Source: Streptomyces virginiae (GTDB lineage: Bacteria; Actinomycetota; Actinomycetes; Streptomycetales; Streptomycetaceae). Taken from it: a DNA stretch of 64,000 nt. Location: assembly GCF_000720455.1 (NCBI RefSeq), contig NZ_JOAK01000005.1:248001-312000 (forward strand), given 5' to 3'. Under the pieces are notes generated by a model. The model worked only from the letters and a program-made list of their open reading frames with translations. It had not been told where the DNA came from and did no database searches. The translations under genes and the position numbers were made by a program. Shown piece after piece: positions 15,567 through 25,793 of the stretch. Numbering within the stretch: position 1 is the first letter of the stretch; each line of letters starts with the position of its first letter.

Positions 15567-17324
15567 ATGAACGCAACGCCCGCCTACAAGGACGCCTCGC
15601 TGCCCGTCGACCGGCGCGTGGAGGACCTGCTCGCGCGGATGACGCCGGAGGAGAAGGCCGGCCAGCTCTTCCACTCCATGCTGATGATGAACGCGGACGG
15701 CACCCCGGTGACCGAGACCGACGGCTCGATGCTGCCCTTCACCACGCCCGAGCTCATCGAGGACCGCTTCCTCTCCCACTTCAACCTGCTGGGCACCTAC
15801 GGGGCCCGCGAGATGGCCCGCTGGCAGAACGCCGTCCAGGAGATGGCCGCCGCCACCCGCCTGGGCATTCCGGTCACCCTGTCCACCGACCCGCGCCACA
15901 CCTTCACCGACAACATCGGCGCCTCCTTCAACGCCGGCGCCTTCTCCGCCTGGCCGGAGGCCCTGGGCCTGGCCGCCATCGGCGACCCCGGGCTCGTCCA
16001 CCGGTTCGCCGACACCGTCCGCCGCGAGTACCTCGCCGTCGGCTTCCGCGTCGCCCTGCACCCGCAGATCGACCTGGCCACCGAGCCCCGCTGGGCCCGC
16101 CAGTCCGGCACCTTCGGCTCCGACGCCCGCCTGACCGGCGAGCTCGTACGCGCCTACGTACGCGGCCTGCAGGGCCCGGCGCTCGGGCCCGGCTCGGTCT
16201 CCGCGATGGTCAAGCACTTCCCCGGCGGCGGCCCGCAGAAGGACGGCGAGGACCCGCACTTCGCGCACGGCAAGGAGCAGGTCTACCCGGGCGGCATGCG
16301 CGAGCACCACCTGGAGCCGTTCAGGGCGGCGATCGCCGCCGGATGCGCGCAGATGATGCCGTACTACGGCCAGCCGGTCGGCACGGACTGGGAGGAGGTC
16401 GGCTTCGGTTTCAACAAGGGCGTGGTCACCGGCCTGCTCCGGGAGGAGCTCGGCTTCGACGGCATCGTGTGCACCGACTGGGGCCTGCTCAACGACGCCA
16501 CGATCTTCGGGCAGACGCACCCGGCCCGCGCGTGGGGCCTGGAGCACCTGAGCACGGCCGAGCGGGCGGCCCGCGCCCTGGAGGCCGGCTGCGACCAGTT
16601 CGGCGGCGAGCAGTGCCCCGAGGTCGTCGTGGAGCTGGTCCGCTCGGGCCGCGTCAGCGCGTCCCGGATCGACGCGTCCGTGCGCCGGCTGCTGCGCGAG
16701 AAGTTCACGCTCGGCCTGTTCGAGAACCCGTACGTGGACCCGGACCTGGCCGAGGAGACGGTGGGCCGGGCCGATTTCACGGCGCTGGGCGCGGCCGCCC
16801 AGCGGCGCTCCCTCACCGTCCTCACCAACCCCTCGGGCCTGCTCCCCCTCGCCGCGGGGCCCAGGCTCTGCGTACGGGGCGTGGACGAGGCCGTGGCCGC
16901 CGCCTACGGCGAGGTCGTCGCCGACCCGGCCGACGCCGACCTGGCCGTCCTGCGGCTGCGGACCCCGTACGAGCCGCGGGAGAACGTCTTCGAGTCCTTC
17001 TTCCACTCCGGCTCCCTGGCCTTCCCCGAGCCCGAGCTGGCCGCGATCCTGGACCTCCTGGACCGCGTGCCCACCCTGGTCTGCATCAATCTGGAGCGGG
17101 CGGCCGTCATCCCGGAGATCGCCGAACGCGCCGCGGCGCTGATCGCCGACTACGGCGCCTCGGACGCGGCACTGCTCGACGTGGCCTTCGGCCGGGCCGC
17201 CGCCGAGGGCCGGCTGCCCTTCGAACTGCCCCGTTCCATGGCCGCGGTCGCCGCCTCCCGGGCGGATGTGCCGAACGACACTCACGACCCGGTCTTCCCG
17301 CACGGCCACGGACTGGCCTTGTAG
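15567..17324 (+). CDS. Glycoside hydrolase family 3 enzyme (beta-glucosidase-like)
   Basis: 585 residues without a signal peptide, so intracellular. N-terminal GH3 barrel: KHFPGGGPQKDGEDPHF is the family K-H(F/L) motif, and the nucleophile is Asp304 in GIVCTDWGLL. The C-terminal alpha/beta domain is shorter than in BglX enzymes, ending near PFELPRSMAAV. ATG 15567 is the first start after the operator region. It probably hydrolyses imported beta-linked oligosaccharides; the exact sugar cannot be deduced. The gene is followed by a hairpin terminator. Confidence 0.92.
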   Translation: MNATPAYKDASLPVDRRVEDLLARMTPEEKAGQLFHSMLMMNADGTPVTETDGSMLPFTTPELIEDRFLSHFNLLGTYGAREMARWQNAVQEMAAATRLGIPVTLSTDPRHTFTDNIGASFNAGAFSAWPEALGLAAIGDPGLVHRFADTVRREYLAVGFRVALHPQIDLATEPRWARQSGTFGSDARLTGELVRAYVRGLQGPALGPGSVSAMVKHFPGGGPQKDGEDPHFAHGKEQVYPGGMREHHLEPFRAAIAAGCAQMMPYYGQPVGTDWEEVGFGFNKGVVTGLLREELGFDGIVCTDWGLLNDATIFGQTHPARAWGLEHLSTAERAARALEAGCDQFGGEQCPEVVVELVRSGRVSASRIDASVRRLLREKFTLGLFENPYVDPDLAEETVGRADFTALGAAAQRRSLTVLTNPSGLLPLAAGPRLCVRGVDEAVAAAYGEVVADPADADLAVLRLRTPYEPRENVFESFFHSGSLAFPEPELAAILDLLDRVPTLVCINLERAAVIPEIAERAAALIADYGASDAALLDVAFGRAAAEGRLPFELPRSMAAVAASRADVPNDTHDPVFPHGHGLAL

Positions 17325-17385
17325 GTCCCCTCCAAGAGGGATCCGACGAGGTCACAGCCGGTGGGGCACCTGACCGCCCCACCCG

Positions 17386-17420
17386 CCGGGTGCCGGTCCC
17401 GTGGGGGGTCCGGCACCCGG
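17386..17420 (+). terminator. Hairpin terminator after the GH3 gene
   Basis: CCGGGTGCCGG and CCGGCACCCGG (11-bp perfect arms) enclose a 13-nt loop, located 62 bp after the GH3 stop and before the response-regulator gene. Confidence 0.65.
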
Positions 17421-17537
17421 TACATCCCATTCCATTTACTCAGGTCCAACGCATATGCCGTGTCCGAACCCCACGTAGCCGCAGGCCGGAGCCTCCTCTA
17501 CGCTGCACCCCATTCAGCGGGATCTTCAGGGGCGGAC

Positions 17538-18278
17538 ATGGAACAGACACACACCACCCACACCGGCGCCGCGGCAACACCCGGCGCCCAGCGGCGTGTG
17601 CTCGTCGTCGAGGACGACCGCACCATCGCCGAGGCCATCGCGGCCCGGCTGCGCGCCGAGGGCTTCCAGGTACAGACGGCCACCGACGGCCCCGCGGCCG
17701 TCGCCGCGGCGGAGAGCTGGCTGCCCGAGCTGCTGGTCCTCGACGTCATGCTGCCCGGCTTCGACGGGCTGGAGGTCTGCCGCCGGGTCCAGGCCCAGCG
17801 CCCGGTCCCGGTGCTGATGCTCACCGCCCGGGACGACGAGACGGACATGCTGGTCGGGCTGGGCGTCGGCGCCGACGACTACATGACCAAGCCGTTCTCC
17901 ATGCGCGAGCTGGCCGCACGGGTCCACGTACTGCTGCGGCGGGTCGAGCGGGCCACGATCGCCGCGCACACCCCGCGCGGCGCCACCCTGCGCCTGGGCG
18001 ACCTGGAGATCGACCACGCCCAGCGCCGGGTCCGGGTGCAGACCGAGGACGTGCACCTGACCCCGACCGAGTTCGACCTGCTGGTGTGCCTGGCCGGGAC
18101 CCCGCGGGCGGTGCTCTCCCGGGAGCAGCTGCTGGCGGAGGTATGGGACTGGGCCGACGCGTCCGGGACCCGTACGGTCGACAGCCACATCAAGGCCCTG
18201 CGGCGCAAGATCGGCGCCGAGCGGATCCGCACGGTCCACGGCGTCGGGTACGCCCTGGAGACCCCGGCCCAGCCGTGA
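17538..18278 (+). CDS. OmpR/PhoB-type response regulator
   Basis: 246 residues. Receiver domain: acidic pocket VVEDD (~23-27), phospho-acceptor Asp69 in LVLDVMLPG, Thr96 in LMLTARDD and Lys118 in YMTKPF. The C-terminal winged helix is complete (LTPTEFDLLVCLAGTPRAVLSREQLL ... TRTVDSHIKALRRKI). ATG 17538 follows an AGGGGCGG site. The stop overlaps the kinase start as GTGA, so the two are translated together. The gene pair directly precedes kgd; which signal it senses is unknown. Confidence 0.95.
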   Translation: MEQTHTTHTGAAATPGAQRRVLVVEDDRTIAEAIAARLRAEGFQVQTATDGPAAVAAAESWLPELLVLDVMLPGFDGLEVCRRVQAQRPVPVLMLTARDDETDMLVGLGVGADDYMTKPFSMRELAARVHVLLRRVERATIAAHTPRGATLRLGDLEIDHAQRRVRVQTEDVHLTPTEFDLLVCLAGTPRAVLSREQLLAEVWDWADASGTRTVDSHIKALRRKIGAERIRTVHGVGYALETPAQP

Positions 18279-19366
18279 ACGGCAGGGCGGAGGGGCAGCG
18301 CCAGCGCCAGCGGCCCACCGGAGGGCTGCGGCCCTTCTCGCCGTTCTCGATCAAGACCAAGCTCGGCACGCTCGTGGTGGTCTCGGTCTTCATCACCACC
18401 GGCCTGCTGCTGGTGGCCCTGCGCACCGACACCGAGCTGCGGTTCATCACCGTCTTCTCGGTGATCGCCTCGATGCTGATCACCCAGTTCGTGGCGCACA
18501 GCCTGACGGCCCCGCTGGACGACATGACCACGGTGGCCCGGGCGATATCCCACGGCGACTACACGCGTCGGGTGCGGGGCGCCGGACGCCGCGACGAGCT
18601 GGGCGACCTGGCCTCCACCATCAACCTGATGGCGGACGACCTGGAGGCCGTGGACCAGCACCGCAAGGAGCTCGTCGCCAACGTCTCGCACGAGCTGCGC
18701 ACCCCGATCGCCGCGCTGCGGGCGGTGCTGGAGAACGTCGTCGACGGCGTCTCCGCCGCCGACCCGGAGACCATGCGCACCATGCTGAAGCAGACCGAGC
18801 GCCTCGGACGGCTCGTGGAGACCCTGCTGGACCTCTCCCGGGTGGACAACGGAGTGGTGCCGCTGAAGGCCCGCCGCTTCGAGGTGTGGCCGTACCTCTC
18901 CGGAGTGCTGAAGGAGTCGGGGCTGGCCGCCGCCGGCCGGCCGGGACTGCTCTCCGGCTCGGGCGGGCACACCCGCAACGACGTGCACCTGCACCTGGAC
19001 GTGTTCCCGCCGGAACTGTGCGCGTACGCCGACGCCGAACGCCTGCACCAGGTGGTCGCCAATCTGATCGACAACGCGGTCAAGCACAGCCCCCCGCACG
19101 GGCGGGTCACGGTCCGGGCCCGGGCGGGCGAGGCGCCCGGCGGCCTGGTGCTGGAGGTCCGCGACGAGGGCCCCGGCATCCCGGAGGCCGAGCGCCACCG
19201 GGTCTTCGAGCGGTTCAACCGGGGCAGCGCCCGCGGCGGCGACGGAGGCACCGGACTGGGCCTGGCGATCGCCCGCTGGGCCGTGGAGCTGCACGGCGGC
19301 CGGATCGGGGTGGCCGAATCGTCACGTGGCTGCCGCATCCTCGTCACGCTTCCGGGCAGCTCATAG
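18275..19366 (+). CDS. Sensor histidine kinase, partner of the preceding response regulator
   Basis: 363 residues from GTG 18275, which overlaps the regulator's stop. Two closely spaced helices (~32-47 and ~57-75) leave only a very short extracytoplasmic loop, so the signal is probably membrane-borne or cytoplasmic. A HAMP linker follows, then HisKA with His139 in VSHELRTPIA and HATPase_c with N box NLIDNAVKHS, G1 DEGPGIP and G2 GTGLGLAIA. Confidence 0.95.
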   Translation: MNGRAEGQRQRQRPTGGLRPFSPFSIKTKLGTLVVVSVFITTGLLLVALRTDTELRFITVFSVIASMLITQFVAHSLTAPLDDMTTVARAISHGDYTRRVRGAGRRDELGDLASTINLMADDLEAVDQHRKELVANVSHELRTPIAALRAVLENVVDGVSAADPETMRTMLKQTERLGRLVETLLDLSRVDNGVVPLKARRFEVWPYLSGVLKESGLAAAGRPGLLSGSGGHTRNDVHLHLDVFPPELCAYADAERLHQVVANLIDNAVKHSPPHGRVTVRARAGEAPGGLVLEVRDEGPGIPEAERHRVFERFNRGSARGGDGGTGLGLAIARWAVELHGGRIGVAESSRGCRILVTLPGSS

Positions 19367-19637
19367 GTGCCGTGTTGACGTAGGGTTCGAGTGGGAAGGA
19401 CATGATCTCGGCCACACGTACCCGGGGTCCGTCAGGGGTGCGAAGCCAAGGGGGCCGCAACCTCGGTGCCCCCTACCCGAACCAGGCTGGTTTCCCGCCA
19501 TTCCACGTCACGAAACCCGCCGTTCGATGTGACCTGCACGACGTAAGTCCCGCCCGGCCTGCATGCAGCGGCCGAGGAGGCGTAGCCTTTATTCCCGCTG
19601 TCCATACCTTGTGAAGCGGAAGAGGGCGGTTGCCGCC

Positions 19638-22600
19638 GTGTCGCCACAGTCCCCCAGTAACTCGAGCACCACGACCGAAGCAGCAGAGGGCGGGAAGAAC
19701 CCTGCCTCAGGCTTCGGCGCGAATGAGTGGCTCGTCGACGAGATCTATCAGCAGTACCTCCAGGACCCGCAATCGGTCGACCGGGCCTGGTGGGACTTCT
19801 TCGCCGACTACAAGCCGGGGGGCGCTGCCGCTCCGGTGACGTCGGCCGGTCCCGAGAAGTCCACGCCGACGGACGGCGCCTCCGCACAGGCCGCCACCGC
19901 CGTCGCCCGGACCCCGCAGGTCGCCGACGCCGCCACGGGGGCGGCGGACGCCGCGCCCGCGCACTCCGCGACGCCGACTCCTCCGCCTGTGTCAGCTCCT
20001 GCCCCTGCTCCTGCCATCCCCTCTGGTGCCCCTGCTGTGACTGTCACCTCCCAGGCCCCGGCCGCCGCACCGGCCGCGCCCGCCCCCGCCTCCGTAGCCC
20101 CGCAGAAGGCCGCGCCCGCCACCGAGGCCCCCGCGGGCCCCGAGCTGGTGACGCTCCGCGGCCCGGCGGCTGCCGTCGCGAAGAACATGAACGCCTCCCT
20201 CGACGTCCCGACGGCCACGTCCGTCCGCGCCGTCCCGGTGAAGCTGCTGTTCGACAACCGCATCGTCATCAACAACCACCTCAAGCGGGCCCGGGGCGGG
20301 AAGATCTCCTTCACGCACCTCATCGGCTACGCGATGGTCCAGGCCATCAAGGCCATGCCGTCGATGAACCACTCCTTCGCGGAGAAGGACGGCAAGCCGA
20401 CCCTGGTCAAGCCCGACCACGTGAACTTCGGCCTCGCCATCGACCTGGTGAAGCCCAACGGCGACCGCCAGCTCGTCGTCGCCGGCATCAAGAAGGCCGA
20501 GACCCTCAACTTCTTCGAGTTCTGGCAGGCCTACGAGGACATCGTCCGCCGCGCCCGCGTCGGCAAGCTGACGATGGACGACTTCACCGGCGTGACGTGC
20601 TCCCTCACCAACCCCGGCGGCCTGGGCACCGTCCACTCCGTGCCCCGCCTGATGCCCGGACAGTCGGTCATCATGGGCGTCGGCTCCATGGACTACCCCG
20701 CCGAGTTCCAGGGCACCTCGCAGGACACCCTGAACAAGCTGGGCATCTCCAAGGTCATGACCCTGACCTCGACCTACGACCACCGGGTCATCCAGGGCGC
20801 CGCCTCCGGCGAGTTCCTGCGCATCGTCGCCAACCTGCTCCTCGGCGAGAACGACTTCTACGACTCCGTCTTCGAGTCGCTGCGCATCCCGTACGAGCCG
20901 GTCCGCTGGAACCGCGACATCGACGCCTCGCACGACGACGACGTCACGAAGGCCGCCCGCGTCTTCGAGCTGATCCACTCCTACCGGGTCCGCGGCCACG
21001 TCATGGCCGACACCGACCCGCTGGAGTACAAGCAGCGCAAGCACCCCGACCTCGACATCACCGAGCACGGCCTCACCCTGTGGGACCTGGAGCGCGAGTT
21101 CGCCGTCGGCGGCTTCTCCGGCAAGTCGATGATGAAGCTCCGCGACATCCTCGGCGTGCTGCGCGACTCGTACTGCCGCACCACCGGCGTCGAGTTCATG
21201 CACATCCAGGACCCCAAGCAGCGCCGCTGGATCCAGGACCGCATCGAGCGTCCGCACACCAAGCCGGAGCGCGAGGAGCAGCTGCGCATCCTGCGCCGCC
21301 TGAACGCCGCCGAGGCCTTCGAGACCTTCCTGCAGACGAAGTACGTCGGCCAGAAGCGCTTCTCCCTGGAGGGCGGCGAGTCCGTCATCCCGCTGCTCGA
21401 CGCCGTCATCGACTCGGCCGCCGAGGCCCGCCTCGAAGAGGTCGTCATCGGCATGGCCCACCGCGGCCGCCTGAACGTCCTGGCGAACATCGTCGGCAAG
21501 TCGTACGCGCAGATCTTCCGCGAGTTCGAGGGCAACCTCGACCCGAAGTCCATGCACGGCTCCGGCGACGTCAAGTACCACCTGGGCGCCGAGGGCACCT
21601 TCACCGGCCTCGACGGCGAGCAGATCAAGGTCTCCCTCGTCGCGAACCCCTCCCACCTGGAGGCGGTCGACCCGGTCCTGGAGGGTGTCGCCCGCGCCAA
21701 GCAGGACGTCATCAACAAGGGCGGCACGGACTTCACGGTCCTCCCGCTCGCGCTCCACGGCGACGCGGCCTTCGCCGGCCAGGGCGTCGTCGCCGAGACG
21801 CTGAACATGTCGCAGCTGCGCGGCTACCGCACCGGCGGCACCGTGCACGTCGTCATCAACAACCAGGTCGGCTTCACCGCCGCCCCGGAGTCCTCGCGTT
21901 CCTCGATGTACGCGACCGACGTGGCCCGCATGATCGAGGCGCCGATCTTCCACGTCAACGGCGACGACCCCGAGGCCGTCGTCCGCGTTGCCCGTCTGGC
22001 CTTCGAGTTCCGCCAGGCGTTCAACAAGGACGTGGTCATCGACCTCATCTGCTACCGCCGCCGCGGCCACAACGAGTCCGACAACCCGGCCTTCACGCAG
22101 CCGCTGATGTACGACCTGATCGACAAGAAGCGCTCGGTGCGCAAGCTCTACACCGAGTCCCTCATCGGTCGCGGCGACATCACGCTGGAAGAGGCCGAGC
22201 AGGCGCTCCAGGACTTCCAGGGCCAGCTGGAGAAGGTCTTCGCGGAGGTCCGCGAGGCCGCCACGCAGCCCGCGGTCTCCGCGGCGCCGGCGCCCGACCG
22301 GGCCGACTTCCCGGTCGCGGTGAACACCGCGATCTCGCAGGACGTCGTCAAGCGGATCGCCGAGTCCCAGGTCACCATCCCCGAGGGCGTCACCGTCCAC
22401 CCGCGTCTGCTGCCGCAGCTGCAGCGCCGCGCGGCGATGATCGACGAGGGCACCATCGACTGGGGCATGGGCGAGACCCTGGCCTTCGGTTCGCTGCTGA
22501 TGGAGGGAACCCCGGTCCGCCTGTCCGGCCAGGACTCCCGCCGCGGCACCTTCGGCCAGCGCCACGCGGTCCTCATCGACCGGGAGACCGGCGAGGACTA

Positions 22601-23504
22601 CACCCCGCTGCTCTACCTGTCCGACGACCAGGCCCGCTACAACGTCTACGACTCGCTGCTCTCCGAGTACGCGGCCATGGGCTTCGAGTACGGCTACTCG
22701 CTGGCCCGCCCGGACGCGCTGGTCCTCTGGGAGGCCCAGTTCGGTGACTTCGTCAACGGCGCGCAGACCGTCGTCGACGAGTTCATCTCCTCGGCCGAGC
22801 AGAAGTGGGGCCAGACCTCCGGCGTCACGCTGCTCCTCCCGCACGGCTACGAGGGCCAGGGCCCGGACCACTCGTCCGCGCGTCCCGAGCGCTTCCTGCA
22901 GATGTGCGCGCAGGACAACATGACGGTCGCGATGCCGACCCTGCCGTCGAACTACTTCCACCTGCTGCGCTGGCAGGTCCACAACCCGCACCACAAGCCG
23001 CTCATCGTCTTCACCCCGAAGTCGATGCTGCGCCTGAAGGCCGCGGCGTCGAAGGCGGAAGAGTTCACGACCGGTTCGTTCCGTCCGGTCATCGGCGACA
23101 GCACGGTGGACCCGAACGCCGTCCGCAAGGTCGTCTTCTGCGCCGGCAAGGTCTACTACGACCTGGAGGCCGAGCGCGAGAAGCGCGGCATCACGGACAC
23201 CGCGATCATCCGCATCGAGCGCCTGTACCCGCTCCCGGGTGCGGAGCTCCAGGCCGAGATCGCCAAGTTCCCGAACGCGGCGAAGTACATCTGGGCCCAG
23301 GAGGAGCCGGCGAACCAGGGTGCGTGGCCGTTCATCGCGCTGAACCTGATCGACCACCTCGACCTGGCGGTCGGCGCGGACGTCCCGGCGGGCGAGCGCC
23401 TGCGGCGCATCTCGCGCCCGCACGGCTCGTCCCCGGCGGTGGGCTCCGCGAAGCGCCACCAGGCGGAGCAGCAGCTCCTGCTGAACGAGGTCTTCGAGGC
23501 GTAA
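19638..23504 (+). CDS. kgd: Multifunctional 2-oxoglutarate dehydrogenase E1/E2 (2-oxoglutarate decarboxylase)
   Basis: 1288 residues. N-terminal OGDH segment ([19 protein letters not shown]), an Ala/Pro/Thr linker (~70-185), an acyltransferase (E2) catalytic domain with YDHRVIQGA near residue 378, then a complete thiamine-diphosphate E1 ([14 protein letters not shown] near 605, [11 protein letters not shown] near 708) and the C-terminal transketolase-like domains. This E2-E1 fusion is typical of actinobacteria; there the lipoylated E2 comes from the pyruvate dehydrogenase complex. It runs the 2-oxoglutarate to succinyl-CoA step of the TCA cycle. I chose GTG 19638, which yields the [14 protein letters not shown]-terminus usual in the genus. 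A strong terminator follows. Confidence 0.96.
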   Translation: MSPQSPSNSSTTTEAAEGGKNPASGFGANEWLVDEIYQQYLQDPQSVDRAWWDFFADYKPGGAAAPVTSAGPEKSTPTDGASAQAATAVARTPQVADAATGAADAAPAHSATPTPPPVSAPAPAPAIPSGAPAVTVTSQAPAAAPAAPAPASVAPQKAAPATEAPAGPELVTLRGPAAAVAKNMNASLDVPTATSVRAVPVKLLFDNRIVINNHLKRARGGKISFTHLIGYAMVQAIKAMPSMNHSFAEKDGKPTLVKPDHVNFGLAIDLVKPNGDRQLVVAGIKKAETLNFFEFWQAYEDIVRRARVGKLTMDDFTGVTCSLTNPGGLGTVHSVPRLMPGQSVIMGVGSMDYPAEFQGTSQDTLNKLGISKVMTLTSTYDHRVIQGAASGEFLRIVANLLLGENDFYDSVFESLRIPYEPVRWNRDIDASHDDDVTKAARVFELIHSYRVRGHVMADTDPLEYKQRKHPDLDITEHGLTLWDLEREFAVGGFSGKSMMKLRDILGVLRDSYCRTTGVEFMHIQDPKQRRWIQDRIERPHTKPEREEQLRILRRLNAAEAFETFLQTKYVGQKRFSLEGGESVIPLLDAVIDSAAEARLEEVVIGMAHRGRLNVLANIVGKSYAQIFREFEGNLDPKSMHGSGDVKYHLGAEGTFTGLDGEQIKVSLVANPSHLEAVDPVLEGVARAKQDVINKGGTDFTVLPLALHGDAAFAGQGVVAETLNMSQLRGYRTGGTVHVVINNQVGFTAAPESSRSSMYATDVARMIEAPIFHVNGDDPEAVVRVARLAFEFRQAFNKDVVIDLICYRRRGHNESDNPAFTQPLMYDLIDKKRSVRKLYTESLIGRGDITLEEAEQALQDFQGQLEKVFAEVREAATQPAVSAAPAPDRADFPVAVNTAISQDVVKRIAESQVTIPEGVTVHPRLLPQLQRRAAMIDEGTIDWGMGETLAFGSLLMEGTPVRLSGQDSRRGTFGQRHAVLIDRETGEDYTPLLYLSDDQARYNVYDSLLSEYAAMGFEYGYSLARPDALVLWEAQFGDFVNGAQTVVDEFISSAEQKWGQTSGVTLLLPHGYEGQGPDHSSARPERFLQMCAQDNMTVAMPTLPSNYFHLLRWQVHNPHHKPLIVFTPKSMLRLKAAASKAEEFTTGSFRPVIGDSTVDPNAVRKVVFCAGKVYYDLEAEREKRGITDTAIIRIERLYPLPGAELQAEIAKFPNAAKYIWAQEEPANQGAWPFIALNLIDHLDLAVGADVPAGERLRRISRPHGSSPAVGSAKRHQAEQQLLLNEVFEA

Positions 23505-23524
23505 GCCTCGGTGCACCGGTTCAC

Positions 23525-23560
23525 GGAAGGCCCGGCCCCCACGAGGGGACCGGGCCTTCC
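23525..23560 (+). terminator. Strong hairpin terminator after kgd
   Basis: GGAAGGCCCGG... pairs with ...CCGGGCCTTCC (11 bp) around an ACGAGGGG-containing loop, 20 bp after the kgd stop. Confidence 0.85.
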
Positions 23561-23640
23561 GGCTTCAATTCCCTTGGTGGTCCACGACGGCCACTGCTAC
23601 CTTGCCGGTGGCCGTGCGAGAGAACGAGGAGGTGGTACCC

Positions 23641-23694
23641 GTGAACGCAGTATCGACATGGGTGCTCTCCTGCGGGGTCACGGTCGGGCGATAG
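23641..23694 (+). CDS. Possible 17-codon leader peptide
   Basis: A very good ribosome site (AGGAGG, 8-nt spacing) precedes GTG 23641 and an ORF of 17 residues (VNAVSTWVLSCGVTVGR) ending at TAG 23692-23694, 45 bp before the hydrolase gene. Nothing else explains such a site here. It may be a regulatory uORF; its sequence has no obvious run of regulatory codons. Confidence 0.35.
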   Translation: MNAVSTWVLSCGVTVGR

Positions 23695-23739
23695 GTCGCC
23701 CGGGAGCGCCGTTCAAGCGCACTCCCGAAAGGCACGACC

Positions 23740-24462
23740 GTGCAGTTCACTTCCGAACGCCTCGACGACAACGTCCTCGAACGCGAATTCACCCTCGGCG
23801 AGATCCCCGGCACCCTGTGGACCCCTGAATCCGCCGGCCCGGTCCCGCTGGTCCTCATGGCGCACAACAACGGCCTGCCCAAGTCGGACCCCCGGCTGGT
23901 GGCCCGCGCCAGGTACACCGCGGCGCGCGGCTACGCGGTGGCCACCATCGACGCCGCCGGATGCGGCGAGCGGCCCCGTTCCGCCGCCGACGAGCAGGCT
24001 CGCACCGAACTCCGCCGGGCGATGCGGGCGGGTGAGCCGGTCGACGAGATCTTCGAGTCCTTCATCGGCCCCCTCGTCGAGAACGCGGTCCCGGAATGGC
24101 AGACCACGCTGGACGCCGTCCTCGCCCTCCCCGGCATCGGCGGCCCGGTCGGATACTCCGGGGGCTGGACCGCCCTCGGCATCCGGCTGGCGGTGGTGGA
24201 ACCGCGCATCAAGGCCGCCGGCTTCTTCGCCGGAGGCTACGTGCCCCGCGCCCAGCGCGAGGAGGCCCGGCAGGTCGCCATCCCACTGCTGTTCCTGCTG
24301 CAGTGGGACGACGAGGGCAACCCCCGAGAGCGGGCCCTGGAACTGTTCGACGCCTTCGGCACGAAGGAGAAGACGCTGCACGCCAACCTGGGCGGTCACA
24401 CCGGCACCCCTTGGTTCGAACTGGAGGACGGCTGCCGCTTCCTGGACCGCCACCTGAAGTGA
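23740..24462 (+). CDS. Alpha/beta hydrolase (dienelactone hydrolase-like)
   Basis: 240 residues from GTG 23740 (GAAAGG ribosome site). The fold markers are the oxyanion strand VPLVLMAHNNG, the nucleophile elbow GYSGGW (GxSxG), an acidic residue after LLFLLQWDDEG and a His in LGGHTGTPWFEL. There is no signal peptide. Substrate unknown; the broad family includes carboxymethylenebutenolidases and esterases. It stands alone after the kgd terminator. Confidence 0.8.
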   Translation: MQFTSERLDDNVLEREFTLGEIPGTLWTPESAGPVPLVLMAHNNGLPKSDPRLVARARYTAARGYAVATIDAAGCGERPRSAADEQARTELRRAMRAGEPVDEIFESFIGPLVENAVPEWQTTLDAVLALPGIGGPVGYSGGWTALGIRLAVVEPRIKAAGFFAGGYVPRAQREEARQVAIPLLFLLQWDDEGNPRERALELFDAFGTKEKTLHANLGGHTGTPWFELEDGCRFLDRHLK

Positions 24463-24534
24463 GCCCGCACCGTCGGGCCGACACCGTTCGGTGCCGGCCC
24501 GACGGCCGCAGCGTCCTGTGCCAGTGTTGGCCGC

Positions 24535-24945
24535 ATGGACTGCGTCTTCTGCCGCCTCATACGTGAGGGCACCGCCCGCTGGGTGGCCCGAGAGCCCGAG
24601 GCGTGTGCCTTCGCCCCGCTGAACCCGCTGGCACCGGGGCACACCCTGGTGGTTCCCACCCGTCACCACGTCGGCGTCTTCGACACGCCGCCCGATGTCC
24701 TGGCCACGTCGATGGCGCTGGTCCAGCGCGTCGCGGCAGCCATGCGAACCGCCTTGGACGCCACGGGCGTCAACATCCTGAACGCCAGCGGCCCGGGCTC
24801 CGAACAGTCCGTTCCCCACCTGCATTTCCACGTCGTCCCGCGCTGGGAGGACGACGGGATCACCACGTGGCCGTCCGGCCCCTCCCGCCGCCACTCCACC
24901 GGCGACCCGAGCACGCTACTGGCCGACGCCCTCAAGCAGGCCTGA
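24535..24945 (+). CDS. HIT-family nucleotide hydrolase/transferase
   Basis: 136 residues. It carries the N-terminal zinc-type CVFC pair and the catalytic histidine triad HLHFHV (His95, 97, 99) followed by VPRW. Family members hydrolyse dinucleoside polyphosphates or AMP conjugates. It begins at ATG 24535, 72 bp after the hydrolase stop. Located at the edge of a scarred region. Confidence 0.92.
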   Translation: MDCVFCRLIREGTARWVAREPEACAFAPLNPLAPGHTLVVPTRHHVGVFDTPPDVLATSMALVQRVAAAMRTALDATGVNILNASGPGSEQSVPHLHFHVVPRWEDDGITTWPSGPSRRHSTGDPSTLLADALKQA

Positions 24946-24962
24946 AGCAAACCCCAGGCAGG

Positions 24963-25160
24963 TCAACGGAGATCGAGCAGCATCACGTCGAACAGGTCCA
25001 CGCCACCCCCGGGACGCGCCTCGCCGACCTTCCGGTACCCCCAGGCCCGATAGGCGGCCACGGCCGCACCGCTCGCCGGGTGCACATTGAGCAGGACCCG
25101 CTCCACGCCGACACCGTCGAGCAGGCCGTCGTGCAGACGCCTTGGAACTGATGGCCGTGA
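24963..25160 (-). pseudogene. Truncated GNAT N-acetyltransferase (C-terminal remnant)
   Basis: The minus strand reads ...RRLHDGLLDGVGVERVLLN VHPASGAAVAAYRAWGYRKVG and ends at TGA 24963-24965. This is the second half of a GNAT acetyl-CoA domain (helix after motif A, then the YRAWGY strand and DVMLLDL). The frame is closed by TGA at 25161-25163 and has no start codon, so the first half of the enzyme is missing. The break falls near 25140, where an unrelated plus-strand coding piece begins. Confidence 0.75.
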
Positions 25161-25297
25161 TCAACGAAAACGTGTCCGCCGGGCTCCACCCCCACTGGAT
25201 TGCACTCGCCTACGTCCGTGGCCCGTGCGGCCGCGAATTCTCCACAGCAGTGGACAACATCGAGCCGGTCGAACTGCACCCGCATCAACTCACCTGA
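25151..25297 (+). pseudogene. C-terminal fragment of an unidentified gene
   Basis: A plus-strand frame with good codon bias encodes MAVINENVSAGLHPHWIALA and ends VELHPHQLT at TGA 25295-25297. It reads like the end of a real protein but has no ribosome site and lies against the truncated GNAT gene. I do not recognise the family. It could also be a 48-residue small gene. Confidence 0.45.
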
Positions 25298-25793
25298 CCA
25301 GCCCCGAACGAGGGCCGGACGCGGTCAGGGAGAAGCGCGTAGCGATCGTGGGCGGCCCATGCCCAGCCACAGGGGGTCGCAGACGCCGTCGGACAGGAGC
25401 GCGTAGCGATCTGGGGCGCCCGGGGCTCCGGCCGGGCATCTCCGACGCCCCTCCCCTGTCTCGGTCCCCCGGCCCGTCCCTCTGGGGGCTTCCCGGCAGT
25501 CTTTCGGATTTCCGTGGCGGGACGGTCGGTCAAGGGTGGCCGAAGGCCATCGCGCAGCGACGCGAGGAACGAGCGCCCTTGAGGGACCGGCCCGACACGG
25601 AGAGACGATGGGACTGACGGGAAACCCCCAGCACCTTCCGATCCCGGCTGGCCAAACGAGCCTCACCGAAGCCCCCGTCCAGCAGCCGACCGGGCTCCGC
25701 CCCGGCACTGATGGGGGCGGGTGGGCAGCCACCGACCGACACCGGCGGGGCCGCGGGGGTGAAGGCGCCGAGCACGCGAACCCCCGTACCCCC
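25298..25793. other. Intergenic region with a short direct repeat
   Basis: About 500 bp without a credible gene. AGCGCGTAGCGATC occurs at 25334-25347 and again at 25398-25411. The stretch marks the transition from the scarred region to the FxS cluster; it may hold the cluster's transcription end, though no strong hairpin was picked out. Confidence 0.5.

Noticed and set aside
16343..19366. A 1007-codon frame whose last third reads as the histidine kinase
   Set aside because: The first two thirds overlap GH3 and the regulator out of frame. Only the part from GTG 18275 is real.
19727..22747. A 1006-codon plus-strand open frame overlapping kgd
   Set aside because: Same strand, other frame; composition rich in Arg/Pro/Gly with no motifs, and kgd explains the region fully. 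It is a GC-bias shadow.
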